NCBI GenBank assembly: GCA_023412005.1
Contig: JAEYOE010000010.1
Coordinates: forward strand, 97,992-161,991
Length of the DNA stretch: 64,000 bases
Source: Bacillota bacterium
Lineage (GTDB): Bacteria; Bacillota; Clostridia; Christensenellales; SZUA-584
Direction of reading: 5' to 3'
The position numbers and the translations under genes are program-made. Under the pieces are notes generated by a model. It ran no database searches. It worked only from the letters and a program-made list of their open reading frames with translations, and was not told the origin of the DNA. Shown here in pieces: positions 7,974 through 16,542 of the stretch. Within the stretch, counting starts at the first letter, position 1. Every line of letters starts with the position of its first letter.

Positions 7974-8945
7974 TTATATTGTCCAATCTATCACAACTCC
8001 GCCGCAGGATAACCCCGCGCCAAAACCGACAAGGGCAACTCTGTCACCCTTTTTCAGCCAGCCTTTTTCATAGGCATCAAATATGGCGATGGGAATTGTG
8101 GCGGATGATGTATTGGCATATTCGCCGATATTAATAAAATACTGTTCATATTGAAAATCCATTTTTCGAATCACATAGTCAATAATCTTCTCGTTGGCTT
8201 GATGCGGTATCACCTTATTATAAGGCTTGTCGCCGCACATCTGCAAAAGTTTTCTTAAAACATCTTCCACAGCAGCCACGGCATAGGTGAACACGTCGGT
8301 GCCCGACATATGAATGTATTCCGTCTCGATATTTTCCACCGGGTAAAACGGGGTGCTGCGTTTTTCTCTGCGTCCATACAGCACGTCCTCCTTGTCTGCC
8401 GTTCCGAAAAGCAGCGGATGATGAATACACTGCTTTTCGCTGCGCTTCAATACAACGGCACCCGCACCGTCTCCGAAAAGCACACAGGTGCGCCTGTCGG
8501 TCCAGTCGGCATATTTTGTGAGAGCTTCGCTTGCTATCACCAGCGCATTGTCAATATTCAATGTGTCCATCAGGCTGGCTGCCGTAATCAGCCCAAATAC
8601 AAAACCGGTGCACCCCGCGCTTAAATCCATCGCGACAGCGTTGATATCAAGCTTCTTTTTAACGTAATCGGCCATAGAGGGCGTCACATATTCGCTGGTG
8701 ATTGTGCTTCCAATGATGAGCCCGATATCCTCACCTTTCATTCCCGCATGGTCAAGCGCTTTTTGTGCCGCTTCCACGGCCATGTCTACCACTGTCTCGC
8801 CTGCCGTGATGCGGCGGGTATGTATCCCTGTGCGTTTAACTATCCATTCATCGTTCGTTTCTACGAGTCGTTCCATATCGTGATTTGTCACCACAAGCGA
8901 AGGCACCACCTTCGATACGCCTGCGATTTCCACTGATGCAATCAA
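7974..8945 (-). CDS. fabH: 3-oxoacyl-ACP synthase III FabH
   Basis: 323 residues. It starts fatty-acid synthesis by condensing acetyl-CoA (or branched acyl-CoA) with malonyl-ACP. Cys112 in DLSAGCTGFVFGL, His248 in VIPHQANEKI and Asn278 in GEYANTSSATIP form the KAS III triad. The start codon is TTG at 8945, two bases after the accA stop, with GAGAGGAC upstream; no ATG fits the N-terminus MIASVEIAGV. A TTG start may hold its translation below that of its neighbours. Confidence 0.95.
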   Translation of the reverse strand: MIASVEIAGVSKVVPSLVVTNHDMERLVETNDEWIVKRTGIHTRRITAGETVVDMAVEAAQKALDHAGMKGEDIGLIIGSTITSEYVTPSMADYVKKKLDINAVAMDLSAGCTGFVFGLITAASLMDTLNIDNALVIASEALTKYADWTDRRTCVLFGDGAGAVVLKRSEKQCIHHPLLFGTADKEDVLYGRREKRSTPFYPVENIETEYIHMSGTDVFTYAVAAVEDVLRKLLQMCGDKPYNKVIPHQANEKIIDYVIRKMDFQYEQYFINIGEYANTSSATIPIAIFDAYEKGWLKKGDRVALVGFGAGLSCGGVVIDWTI

Positions 8946-8947
8946 TT

Positions 8948-9769
8948 TTAAAGTCCTCTCATATTTAAGAATTTTTCACGCCGTTTTTCAAGTATCCTGT
9001 CGGCCGGTAAACGAACGAGCCGATTTAAACACTGGGCAATTTCACGCCGAATCTCTTCAACGCTTTTGTCCATGTTGAATCGGTCGAACCCTTCCGGCTC
9101 CTCAATTACACAATCTACAATATTAAAGCGTTTTAAGTCTTCCGCCGTCAGCTTTAAATTCTTGGCAGCTTCCTTGGCAAGCGACGAATCCTTAAACAAT
9201 ATCGACGCGCACCCCTCGGGCGATATCACGGAAAAATAGCCGTTTTCCATCATAATCATCCAGTCTGAAAGCGAAAGCGCAAGCGCACCGCCGCTGCCGC
9301 CTTCTCCTATGATGATGGAAATAACGGGGACTTTCACCGTCGCCATCGCTTTCAAGTGTTCCGCAATCACAAGGCCCTGCCCGCGTTCCTCGGCCTGCAC
9401 ACCCGGAAACGCGCCGGGTGTATCCACGAAGCAGATCACTGGCCGCCCGAATTTTTCTGCCTGAGCCAGCGCACGCATCGATTTGCGATAGCCTTCCGGA
9501 TGCGGCATGCCGAAATTACAGCGCATGCGTTCTTCGAGCGTATGCCCTTTTTGCTGCCCGATGACGGTAACTGGCCAACCTTCAAACCATGCGATTGCCG
9601 TTATGATCGATTCGTCGTCACCATAAACACGGTCGCCTCTCACTTCAAAGATGCCGGTAAACAGTTTTTCTATATAGTCCCTGGCCTGAGGTCTGTGTTC
9701 CTTGCGCGCGCTCAAAACGCGCTGCCAAGGCATCACCTCAGCGCTGCGATCAACCTCTTTTATTGCCAT
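8948..9769 (-). CDS. accA: Acetyl-CoA carboxylase carboxyltransferase subunit alpha
   Basis: 273 residues, slightly shorter than the E. coli protein. With AccD it moves the carboxyl group from biotin to acetyl-CoA. Crotonase-fold motifs are visible: DTPGAFPGVQAEERGQG and IIGEGGSGGALALS, which forms the oxyanion hole, and YFSVISPEGCASILFKD. It overlaps the end of accD by 20 bases, a typical AccA-AccD coupling. Confidence 0.96.
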   Translation of the reverse strand: MAIKEVDRSAEVMPWQRVLSARKEHRPQARDYIEKLFTGIFEVRGDRVYGDDESIITAIAWFEGWPVTVIGQQKGHTLEERMRCNFGMPHPEGYRKSMRALAQAEKFGRPVICFVDTPGAFPGVQAEERGQGLVIAEHLKAMATVKVPVISIIIGEGGSGGALALSLSDWMIMMENGYFSVISPEGCASILFKDSSLAKEAAKNLKLTAEDLKRFNIVDCVIEEPEGFDRFNMDKSVEEIRREIAQCLNRLVRLPADRILEKRREKFLNMRGL

Positions 9770-10643
9770 CGTTAACCTTTTCCTTTACTATCGATTTCAC
9801 GCTTTGGGCATCCCTGCGCTCGTGTAGCGACAGCACCTCACCCAACGTGTCGCGCAGATCCTTTCTCTCCACGATGCGGTCAATCAAGCCGTGCTTATAA
9901 AGATACTCCGCCGTCTGAAAACCTTGAGGCAAATCTTCTTTCACCGTCTGCTGAATCACGCGCGGCCCCGCAAAACCAATCAACGCGCCGGGTTCCGCGA
10001 TGGTGATGTCGCCCTGCATCGCAAAGCTTGCCGTCACGCCACCCGTCGTCGGGTGTGTCAGCACATTCACATGCAGCAGCTGCTGCTCACCATGTTTGGC
10101 CAGCGCAATGGTGGTGCGCGACATCTGCATCAGCGACAAAATGCCTTCCTGCATGCGTGCACCGCCGGACGCGCAGAAAATCACAAGAGGCAATTCATTC
10201 AACGTGGCGAATTCGGTGATGATAACGATCTTTTCACCCACCACCGTGCCCATGCTGCCCATCATAAAGTACGAATCCATCACAGCAAGAGCCGTACTGA
10301 CGCCCTTGATGCGCGCTTTGCCGATTACAACGCCTTCCTGCGAATTGTTTTTTGACTTTTCGCTGGCGATTCTTGTTTTGTACCCCGGAAAAGAGAGCGG
10401 GTCTGAGCTTTCCGCTTCACGCTCAATCTCAATGAAGCTGCCCGGGTCAACAATCATCTCAATGCGCTTGTACGCGGGCTGACGGAACAACGCGCCGCAA
10501 TAAGGGCAGATCGAATCGTTCGCGTGAACGATATCTGAAATGATGTCCTTGCCGCATCTGTCGCAATGCAGTTTTTTAATATCGGAATTCTCTTTGTTCC
10601 CCAGCGATACGCCGGGTTCTATTGTTTCTGTAAACAGTTTCAT
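9750..10643 (-). CDS. accD: Acetyl-CoA carboxylase carboxyltransferase subunit beta
   Basis: 297 residues. The zinc ribbon sits near the N-terminus, CDRCGKDI and, 18 residues on, CPYCGALF, giving four cysteine ligands. The carboxyltransferase core follows, with GARMQEGILSLMQMSRT and the LTHPTTGGVTASFA motif, GALIGFAGPRVIQQT and the LPQGFQTAEYL end. The start overlaps the accC stop by ATGA. Confidence 0.96.
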   Translation of the reverse strand: MKLFTETIEPGVSLGNKENSDIKKLHCDRCGKDIISDIVHANDSICPYCGALFRQPAYKRIEMIVDPGSFIEIEREAESSDPLSFPGYKTRIASEKSKNNSQEGVVIGKARIKGVSTALAVMDSYFMMGSMGTVVGEKIVIITEFATLNELPLVIFCASGGARMQEGILSLMQMSRTTIALAKHGEQQLLHVNVLTHPTTGGVTASFAMQGDITIAEPGALIGFAGPRVIQQTVKEDLPQGFQTAEYLYKHGLIDRIVERKDLRDTLGEVLSLHERRDAQSVKSIVKEKVNDGNKRG

Positions 10644-12001
10644 AGCTTCTCCTGACTAAAACGGTTCAAGAAAACCTTCTCAATCCATTTTGTGTGGACG
10701 CGGCCGGCCGCAAAATCACTGTCCGCCAGCATCGCACGCGCAAACTCAGTATTATGAGAAACACCGTCAATTTTCAATTCATCCAGCGTCGCCATGCTCA
10801 GCGAGATGGCTTCCTGTCTGTCATCAGCGGTGCAAATCACCTTCATAATCATCGAATCGTAAAACGGAGATATCTCGTCACCCGCAGCAAAGCCGGTGTC
10901 GATACGAACACCGCAGCCGCCCGGCAGTGTCATCGCCTTGATGCGTCCGGGAGACGGCCTGAAGTTTTGCTGGACGTTTTCGGCATTAATGCGGCATTCA
11001 ATAGAATGCCCGCGCGGCACGATATGATCCTGCGGAATCGTCAGATGATGACCGAGAGCCACCTGAATCTGTGCTTTTATCAGATCCACGCCGAATATGC
11101 TCTCCGTAACGGGATGTTCCACCTGAATGCGCGTATTCATTTCCATGAAATAAAACTTGTTGTCTTTTGAAAGCAGAAATTCCACGGTTCCCGCATTTAT
11201 ATAATTGACGCATTGAGCGATTTTAACGGCTGTGTTTTGAATGTCCTGAAGAACCGCCTCATCCACGTTAACTGCAGGCGCTTCTTCGAGCAGCTTTTGG
11301 TTTTTACGCTGCAGGCTGCATTCGCGCGTACCGAAATGACGCGTATTGCCGTGCGCGTCGGCAAGAATCTGCACCTCTATATGCCGTGCGTCGGACAGAT
11401 AAGCTTCCATATACACGCTTTTGTCGCCGAAAGACAGCTCAGCCTCACGGCAGACGAGCGGAAACTCCTTCTCAAGCTCCGCGGCGCTGCGAACAATGCG
11501 AATGCCTTTACCGCCGCCGCCTTTGGCTGCTTTGATCATGAGTGGATAGCCCACTTTTTTTGCAATACTGAGCGCTGAAGCAAGGCTGTCGACGGTGCCC
11601 TCGGAACCCGGCACCACCGGAAATCCGTTATTAATCATTGTTTTTCGCGCGCACTGCTTGTCTCCGAGCAGCTGCATCGCCTCTGCGTCAGGCCCGATGA
11701 ATGTGATGCCTTCCTCTTCACAGGCCAGCCGAAATGCGGCGCTTTCCGATAGAAAACCCACGCCCGGATGAATCAACTCCGCGCCGTAAGCGCGTGCCGC
11801 CGCAATAATGCTTTCAATATTCAGATAGCTTTTATCGGCCTGTCTTGGCCCAATGCACACAGCTGCGTCCGCAATTCGTGTATGCATGCTTTTTTGATCA
11901 TTCTCCGAATAAACGGCAACCGTCTTAAGTCCCAGTTTTTTGCATGTGCGAATAATACGCACGGCAATTTCACCGCGCGCCGCAATCAAAACAGTCATCA
12001 T
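10640..12001 (-). CDS. accC: Biotin carboxylase subunit of acetyl-CoA carboxylase
   Basis: About 453 residues. It carboxylates the biotin of AccB using ATP and bicarbonate. The ATP-grasp signatures are clear: VLIAARGEIAVRI start, the AAKGGGGKGIRIV glycine loop, MEAYLSDARHIEVQI, the FGTRECSLQRKNQK segment and the MNTRIQVEHPVTE catalytic stretch. A frame open to 12037 exists, but the family start is MMTVLIAARG, at ATG 12001. That ATG is one base after the accB stop and follows AAGGA in the accB tail. Confidence 0.96.
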   Translation of the reverse strand: MMTVLIAARGEIAVRIIRTCKKLGLKTVAVYSENDQKSMHTRIADAAVCIGPRQADKSYLNIESIIAAARAYGAELIHPGVGFLSESAAFRLACEEEGITFIGPDAEAMQLLGDKQCARKTMINNGFPVVPGSEGTVDSLASALSIAKKVGYPLMIKAAKGGGGKGIRIVRSAAELEKEFPLVCREAELSFGDKSVYMEAYLSDARHIEVQILADAHGNTRHFGTRECSLQRKNQKLLEEAPAVNVDEAVLQDIQNTAVKIAQCVNYINAGTVEFLLSKDNKFYFMEMNTRIQVEHPVTESIFGVDLIKAQIQVALGHHLTIPQDHIVPRGHSIECRINAENVQQNFRPSPGRIKAMTLPGGCGVRIDTGFAAGDEISPFYDSMIMKVICTADDRQEAISLSMATLDELKIDGVSHNTEFARAMLADSDFAAGRVHTKWIEKVFLNRFSQEKL

Positions 12002-12002
12002 A

Positions 12003-12449
12003 TCAGTTTTCCTTCGTGTAAACAAAAAGCGCGTCACCGGCCACTAACGCTTCACTGTCGGCAACGAGCACACGCTCAATCACACCCGATTTGGGCGCGC
12101 AGACTTCATTCATCATTTTCATGGCTTCAATAATACAAACAGTTTCCCCCTTGCGCACCTGTTGCCCTTCTTTTACAAAAGGTACAGCGCCGGGTTCTTT
12201 GGCAGCATAAAATACGCCGGATATCGGGGCAATAATATGATCTTCGATCTGAGGTTCTTCATCAGCTGCCGGTGAGGCACCTGCCGCCGACGCTTGCATG
12301 ACAGGCTGAGCCATAACCGGTGCGGAAACGACCGGGACTGGTGCCAGCTTTTCCAGATTGATCTTGAGATCGTCAGTTTGAATCTCAATTTTACTGAACG
12401 ACGATTTTTCTGCCTTGTCCATCAAGCTGAATATCTTATCTATATCCAT
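12003..12449 (-). CDS. accB: Biotin carboxyl carrier protein of acetyl-CoA carboxylase
   Basis: 148 residues, first gene of the operon. A short N-terminal helix region (MDIDKIFSLMDKAEKS) is followed by an Ala/Pro/Val linker and the C-terminal biotinyl domain, where the biotin-accepting lysine lies in the IIEAMKMMNEV motif. SD GGAGG stands seven bases before the ATG. A palindromic candidate operator and a TATAAT box lie just upstream. Confidence 0.96.
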   Translation of the reverse strand: MDIDKIFSLMDKAEKSSFSKIEIQTDDLKINLEKLAPVPVVSAPVMAQPVMQASAAGASPAADEEPQIEDHIIAPISGVFYAAKEPGAVPFVKEGQQVRKGETVCIIEAMKMMNEVCAPKSGVIERVLVADSEALVAGDALFVYTKEN

Positions 12450-12482
12450 TCTTTTTCCTCCATTGACGGTTTAGCAGACTTC

Positions 12483-12525
12483 ATTATAATGATATATATG
12501 ATAACTAAGGTTAGTACTGCTAACC
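12483..12525 (-). promoter_or_regulatory. Probable acc-fab promoter region with palindromic operator
   Basis: On the minus strand a TATAAT lies at 12489-12484 with no strong -35 box. Around the expected -35 position is a perfect inverted repeat, GGTTAG-N5-CTAACC, at 12509-12525. Read as TTAGCAGTACTAA it resembles the TTAGTACC half-sites bound by FapR in bacilli, but no fapR or fabT gene is in the window. I infer a lipid-responsive operator; the binding protein is unknown. Confidence 0.5.
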
Positions 12526-12867
12526 ATCTCACTGCCCAGAATATTAACATGGCACCGTTCATAAGTCAATTCGATGATTATGAACAAATTTTACATTTTG
12601 TATCAAATCTTCATTATACCTAATGAGGATTCTTCGGCAAAACGGATAAAATCCACATCGTTTTTTACGAAAGATTTGCGTTTTTCATTTTTTATTTACT
12701 ATTTATTTAGATTGCGTTATACAAACGGAAGAAACTTTTAAAAACTTAAGCATAGAACCATTCGCATTATCTATCACTTACTCCATTCTGTTGACAATAC
12801 GATGATATTTGTACTTTTTTATGTTATTGTCTTTGTTTGTAAAGAAAAAAATTTAAAATCTCTGTTT
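12526..12867. other. AT-rich divergent intergenic region
   Basis: This lies between the divergently transcribed accB and SpoIID-type genes. It is strongly AT-rich with no convincing reading frame, RNA gene or repeat. Confidence 0.5.
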
Positions 12868-12896
12868 TTGACTATACTTTTATGTTAATATATGAT
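12868..12896 (+). promoter_or_regulatory. Promoter for the SpoIID-dockerin gene
   Basis: TTGACT (12868-12873), a 17-bp spacer and TATGAT (12891-12896). The leader to the ATG at 12996 would be about 95 bases and contains the repeated ACAATATTG / AATATTACAATATTG motif. Confidence 0.6.
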
Positions 12897-12995
12897 ATAA
12901 AGTACGTAATGCAAATTGTTACGCAAATATTGCGTTAATATTACAATATTGCCGTGTCATTTGCACGAGCTGCCATTTAGGAGTTGGAAATACGA

Positions 12996-14699
12996 ATGAA
13001 AAAAAGACTCGTTGAAATACTGATAAGCATTGTTATGCTGCTGACACTGTTGCTTGGGACAACCTCTTCGGCGTTGGCCGTTGATTTTACGAACATACGG
13101 GTTTTACTGACCATAGGTTCGCCAACGAATTTTGGCATTATATTGAACGGCTCCTATTTTATTACTTCCGATGGGAATCCTATTGGTGGTATTGGCCCAA
13201 GGGATTATACCGTTCAAGTTGAAGGATCTAACGTCAGCTTATTTATGGACAGCATCAAAGTAGCCATTGGCGGCACTTTGACGTTGTCCCCCCAGGACGA
13301 TAAAACGATCAAAATAAATCATCCCGATATTGGTAACAAAGAGTATAAAGGCGAGTTTATATTCACCGCACCGGGCGGAAGACTGCAGCTTGTCAATAAG
13401 CTCAACATTGAAACGTATCTTTACGGCGTGCTTCCTTATGAAATGAGCAATACATTTCCTTTGGAGGCTCTCAAAGCCCAGGCAGTCTGTGCGCGCACAT
13501 TCGCTGCCACCCGCATAGCAGGCGCAAAACCAACTGACTCTTATGATCTCGATGATACCGGCGCTCATGCGCAGGTGTATGGAGGTTATGACCAATCGAA
13601 AGACAGATGCATTCAAGCAGTTGATGAAACACGTAATAAAGTATTAAAATACGGTGATTCAGCGTTTGTTAATTGTTATTACTCAGCCTCAAACGGCGGT
13701 TGGACCGAAATTACACAGCATAGATGGACAGCCACCGAACCTTTAAAAGCATACGATCAGATTAAAGCTGACCCATTTGATACTGCCAACCCAAGCAGCC
13801 TTCAGGAACGGCTGGTTCTGCCGGTTACAATTACAGCAGAAAACCCGATGCAATATCAGAACTGGTCGGGCGGCGTTTACGCCGCCAACAGCAACAGCCC
13901 GGTTGGCGTGGATACCGCATCCAGGTATTTACGTACATGCGCGCTGCAAGCCGTTAAAAATGCGGGATATATCGGTGAAGTCTCCGATAATATTCAAATT
14001 CTCGGATTTAATAATATCGTTGCCAAAACATATGACACAGGTAGTAACCAGCACCATGGCGGAACCAGCAGCTATAACGGCAATGATGTAACCGGCAAAA
14101 ACGACTGCAAGGATATGACGCAGGCAGACGTTACCATGACGGTGATGGCTAGCCGTTATGCAAGAACCGATGAAGCAAGCGGCTTTTTACTCGGCGATGT
14201 GGATCGGAATGGTGTGATTAGTATAGCAGACTATACATTCGTCAGGCTGTATATTCTTGGGCGTCAGGGGTTGCCGGACGAAGCGATCAAAATAGCCGAT
14301 GTCGACAGAAACGGTACAGTAAGTATTGCAGATTATACGTTAATTCGCCTTCATATTCTGGGCCTGAAAGCGATAACCGGGCGCACGAACGATGGTATTG
14401 TCTGGGAACCTATTCAAGTGACTTTCACTATCAACTTACCCGATATGGATGTCGGTGCCGCTTATCAGTCATTTTTTGTGTCCAGCCTTGGCCTGTTCAC
14501 AGTGGAATTTGATGGCACCAACTGGTATATCTATCAGCGCAGATACGGTCATGGCATCGGACTTAGCCAGCGCGGTGCACAACAGCGAGCGAAGAGCGTT
14601 GCGGAAGGCGGCGGTGGGCAAACGTACGACCAGATTCTTGATTTCTATTTTTCGAATTGCCCGGGATATCCGGCCGTCACTCTTACGGCTATGTATTAG
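12996..14699 (+). CDS. Exported SpoIID/LytB-domain protein with internal dockerin
   Basis: About 567 residues with a Sec signal peptide (MKKRLVEILISIVMLLTLLLG, cleavage near SALA-V). The N-terminal half of a SpoIID domain is plain: a NKLNIETYLYGVLPYEM stretch, FPLEALKAQAVCARTFA and the YYSASNGGWTE core. Its C-terminal part, YGHGIGLSQRGAQQRA and YDQILDFYF, comes only at the end. Between them, from about residue 398 to 460, lie two F-hand dockerin repeats (loops starting at Asp401 and Asp435, each D-x-D-x-N-G). SpoIID proteins cleave denuded glycan strands of peptidoglycan; the dockerin suggests docking to a cohesin. A TTG at 12984 is also in frame, but it abuts the AGGAG, so ATG 12996 is preferred. 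Confidence 0.85.
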   Translation: MKKRLVEILISIVMLLTLLLGTTSSALAVDFTNIRVLLTIGSPTNFGIILNGSYFITSDGNPIGGIGPRDYTVQVEGSNVSLFMDSIKVAIGGTLTLSPQDDKTIKINHPDIGNKEYKGEFIFTAPGGRLQLVNKLNIETYLYGVLPYEMSNTFPLEALKAQAVCARTFAATRIAGAKPTDSYDLDDTGAHAQVYGGYDQSKDRCIQAVDETRNKVLKYGDSAFVNCYYSASNGGWTEITQHRWTATEPLKAYDQIKADPFDTANPSSLQERLVLPVTITAENPMQYQNWSGGVYAANSNSPVGVDTASRYLRTCALQAVKNAGYIGEVSDNIQILGFNNIVAKTYDTGSNQHHGGTSSYNGNDVTGKNDCKDMTQADVTMTVMASRYARTDEASGFLLGDVDRNGVISIADYTFVRLYILGRQGLPDEAIKIADVDRNGTVSIADYTLIRLHILGLKAITGRTNDGIVWEPIQVTFTINLPDMDVGAAYQSFFVSSLGLFTVEFDGTNWYIYQRRYGHGIGLSQRGAQQRAKSVAEGGGGQTYDQILDFYFSNCPGYPAVTLTAMY

Positions 14700-14756
14700 C
14701 AATCCAGGCTGCAAGGCTAAAAGCACGGCATTAATCAGTTAACAGTGAGGAGTATT

Positions 14757-14867
14757 ATGACCAAGCCAACAAAACACAAACCGTTGCAATTTATACTGCT
14801 TTTATTACTGATTCTGCTCATGATTCTCAGCTTTGCCGTGAGTTTTATACCTGTCAGTCACGCCTAG
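14757..14867 (+). CDS. 36-residue hydrophobic secreted or membrane peptide
   Basis: Short gene with TGAGGAG four bases before the ATG. The product begins MTKPTKHKPLQF and continues as one leucine-rich transmembrane helix ending FIPVSHA. It looks like a signal peptide with little behind it, or a single-pass micro-membrane protein. It follows the SpoIID-dockerin gene by 57 bases and could share its transcript. I do not recognise the family. Confidence 0.5.
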   Translation: MTKPTKHKPLQFILLLLLILLMILSFAVSFIPVSHA

Positions 14868-15111
14868 AGCCCGATATCTTAGTCAACCTCATCATCAGTT
14901 GGAACTCTCTTGGACGTCAGTTTTATCCTGTCTGATGCGGTTGGCAAGTTGCGGATCAATAAGGTTGAATGGATTTCAGACCGTATGCGTTCTAACTTCC
15001 GATGCATAAACGTAAGGCGAGATTTGATCTTTACATCAGTCTGTGTGCGATAAAAAATAGCTTTTTGATACGGCAGACTTCGTACATTTTATAAATATAA
15101 AGGAGAAGAAT

Positions 15112-16323
15112 ATGAGAAAGAAATTTTTCACCCTGCTGCTGGTCATGGTGCTGACGGTATCAACGATCGGTTTATCTACCGCAGAAGCAAAAATAAGCGG
15201 CAGCAGCCAAGTCGTAGCTGGTAAAACCTATACAATAAAAATATCTAAGTCAGCGACCGCTTCGTCCATTAGCGGCAGAATTTCATGGAGTGGTTTTGCC
15301 TCAGGCAGTGAAACGATGTGGAAAGACTCGACCAGCGGCATGAGCGAGGGCATAACAGCTTCAGTATCGATTAAAATTGCAGTGCCTGCAGGCACCCCCG
15401 TCGGTTCAACGTGTACCATCAGTCTTTCAGGAGAAATAGCCACCTCTGATGGAACGAACGTGGGTGAGTCAGCCTACTCTGAGAGCAAGACGCTCACTGT
15501 TGTCGCCAAAGAAGCATCCTCAAACACCTCTGAAGGAGATGAACCCAAGGCCACCAAAGCCCCTACGGAGTGGGAAGTGGCCAAGGATAAATTTGCAGGC
15601 ACAGAACAAGGCGGAATAGCCACAATAGATATTACTGGCGATGATCATAAGATTCCGGCTTCTATGTATAACTCCCTTCGCGAAAAACAAAATATACTGA
15701 CTGTTAACTTCCCGACATATTCATGCACGCTTAATGGAGCCGTCCTTGGTGAACTCGGAAAAAACATTAAAAGCCTCGATTTAGGCTTGACTTTCGATCC
15801 CGACCAGGATTTTTCTGCCGCTGTTGGAGGACAAGACATCTACCAATTGCATTTTTCACACGAAGGTGAATTCCCGGGTAAAATATCCTTTAAGTTCAAG
15901 GCAGATAAAAACGTTCCCGGCGATACTGTATATCTATATTACTACTATGGTTCTTCCAAGGTTATTCAAAGCATGCAGTCAGCCGTGGTCGATTCAGACG
16001 GTTTTGTAACGTTTGACATTTTTCACTGTTCAAATTACTTTGTTTCATCTGCTATCATAGAAGGCGCATCCGGAGTTGTTGTCCAGCCGACGCCTGAGCC
16101 AACACCAGAGCCAACACCCACAGCGACGTTGGCGCCCGAGCCGACACCCGAACCGACACCTGTCCCAACAGAATCCTCCGAACCAGTTATGGCATCCGTA
16201 ACCGGTTTCCCGCTTATCGTTCTGATTATAGTAAGCGGCGGCGCAGCGCTGATCGCGGTTCTCATCACTATGCTCGCCTTTAAGGTTGGGCCTTTTAAGA
16301 AAAAGAGTCGTCACGCTGCTTAA
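15112..16323 (+). CDS. Membrane-anchored surface protein, paralog of next gene
   Basis: 403 residues. A signal peptide ends near STAEA; residues ~28-130 form a beta-rich domain (SGSSQVVAGKTYTIKIS onward). A second domain covers ~165-320 and contains VGGQDIYQLHFSHEGEFPGK and FDIFHCSNYFVSS. Then comes a Pro/Thr/Glu repeat stretch (PTPEPTPEPTP type, ~325-355) that would span the wall, a transmembrane helix (~363-388) and a KKKSRH cytoplasmic tail. It shares order and both domains with the next gene. Strong SD AAGGAG. Function unknown; an adhesin or structural role is inference. Confidence 0.75.
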   Translation: MRKKFFTLLLVMVLTVSTIGLSTAEAKISGSSQVVAGKTYTIKISKSATASSISGRISWSGFASGSETMWKDSTSGMSEGITASVSIKIAVPAGTPVGSTCTISLSGEIATSDGTNVGESAYSESKTLTVVAKEASSNTSEGDEPKATKAPTEWEVAKDKFAGTEQGGIATIDITGDDHKIPASMYNSLREKQNILTVNFPTYSCTLNGAVLGELGKNIKSLDLGLTFDPDQDFSAAVGGQDIYQLHFSHEGEFPGKISFKFKADKNVPGDTVYLYYYYGSSKVIQSMQSAVVDSDGFVTFDIFHCSNYFVSSAIIEGASGVVVQPTPEPTPEPTPTATLAPEPTPEPTPVPTESSEPVMASVTGFPLIVLIIVSGGAALIAVLITMLAFKVGPFKKKSRHAA

Positions 16324-16338
16324 TCTTATTTTGTATTT

Positions 16339-16368
16339 AAGAGCTTCGTCCAAACGAAGCTCTTTTTT
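16339..16368 (+). terminator. Rho-independent terminator
   Basis: AAGAGCTTCGT, loop CCAA, ACGAAGCTCTT, then a T-run. A perfect 11-bp stem directly after the first surface-protein gene. Confidence 0.92.
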
Positions 16369-16434
16369 ATTCCATATGTCATTATATGACCACTCAATTC
16401 TGAGAACTATCTACTTATAATACTGTTTTTAGTA

Positions 16435-16463
16435 TTGACGCATTTATCATTTTAGTGCAATAT
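16435..16463 (+). promoter_or_regulatory. Promoter for the second surface-protein gene
   Basis: TTGACG (16435-16440), 17-bp spacer, CAATAT (16458-16463). It lies between the terminator at 16339 and the ATG at 16543, so the paralog is transcribed on its own. Confidence 0.5.
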
Positions 16464-16542
16464 ATATCTATATAAGTCAATTGCACTCAAATCTTCAAAT
16501 ATACGTTGCATCAATGCGAGAATCCAAAATAAAGGAGCTAAT

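Noticed and set aside
14868..15111. Possible riboswitch before the first surface-protein gene
   Set aside because: The 244-base leader has some pairing, but I could not match it to any known riboswitch core.
16035..16353. Minus-strand Gly/Val-rich frames across the Pro/Thr repeat
   Set aside because: These are complements of the PTPEP repeats in the surface protein and have no ribosome site.
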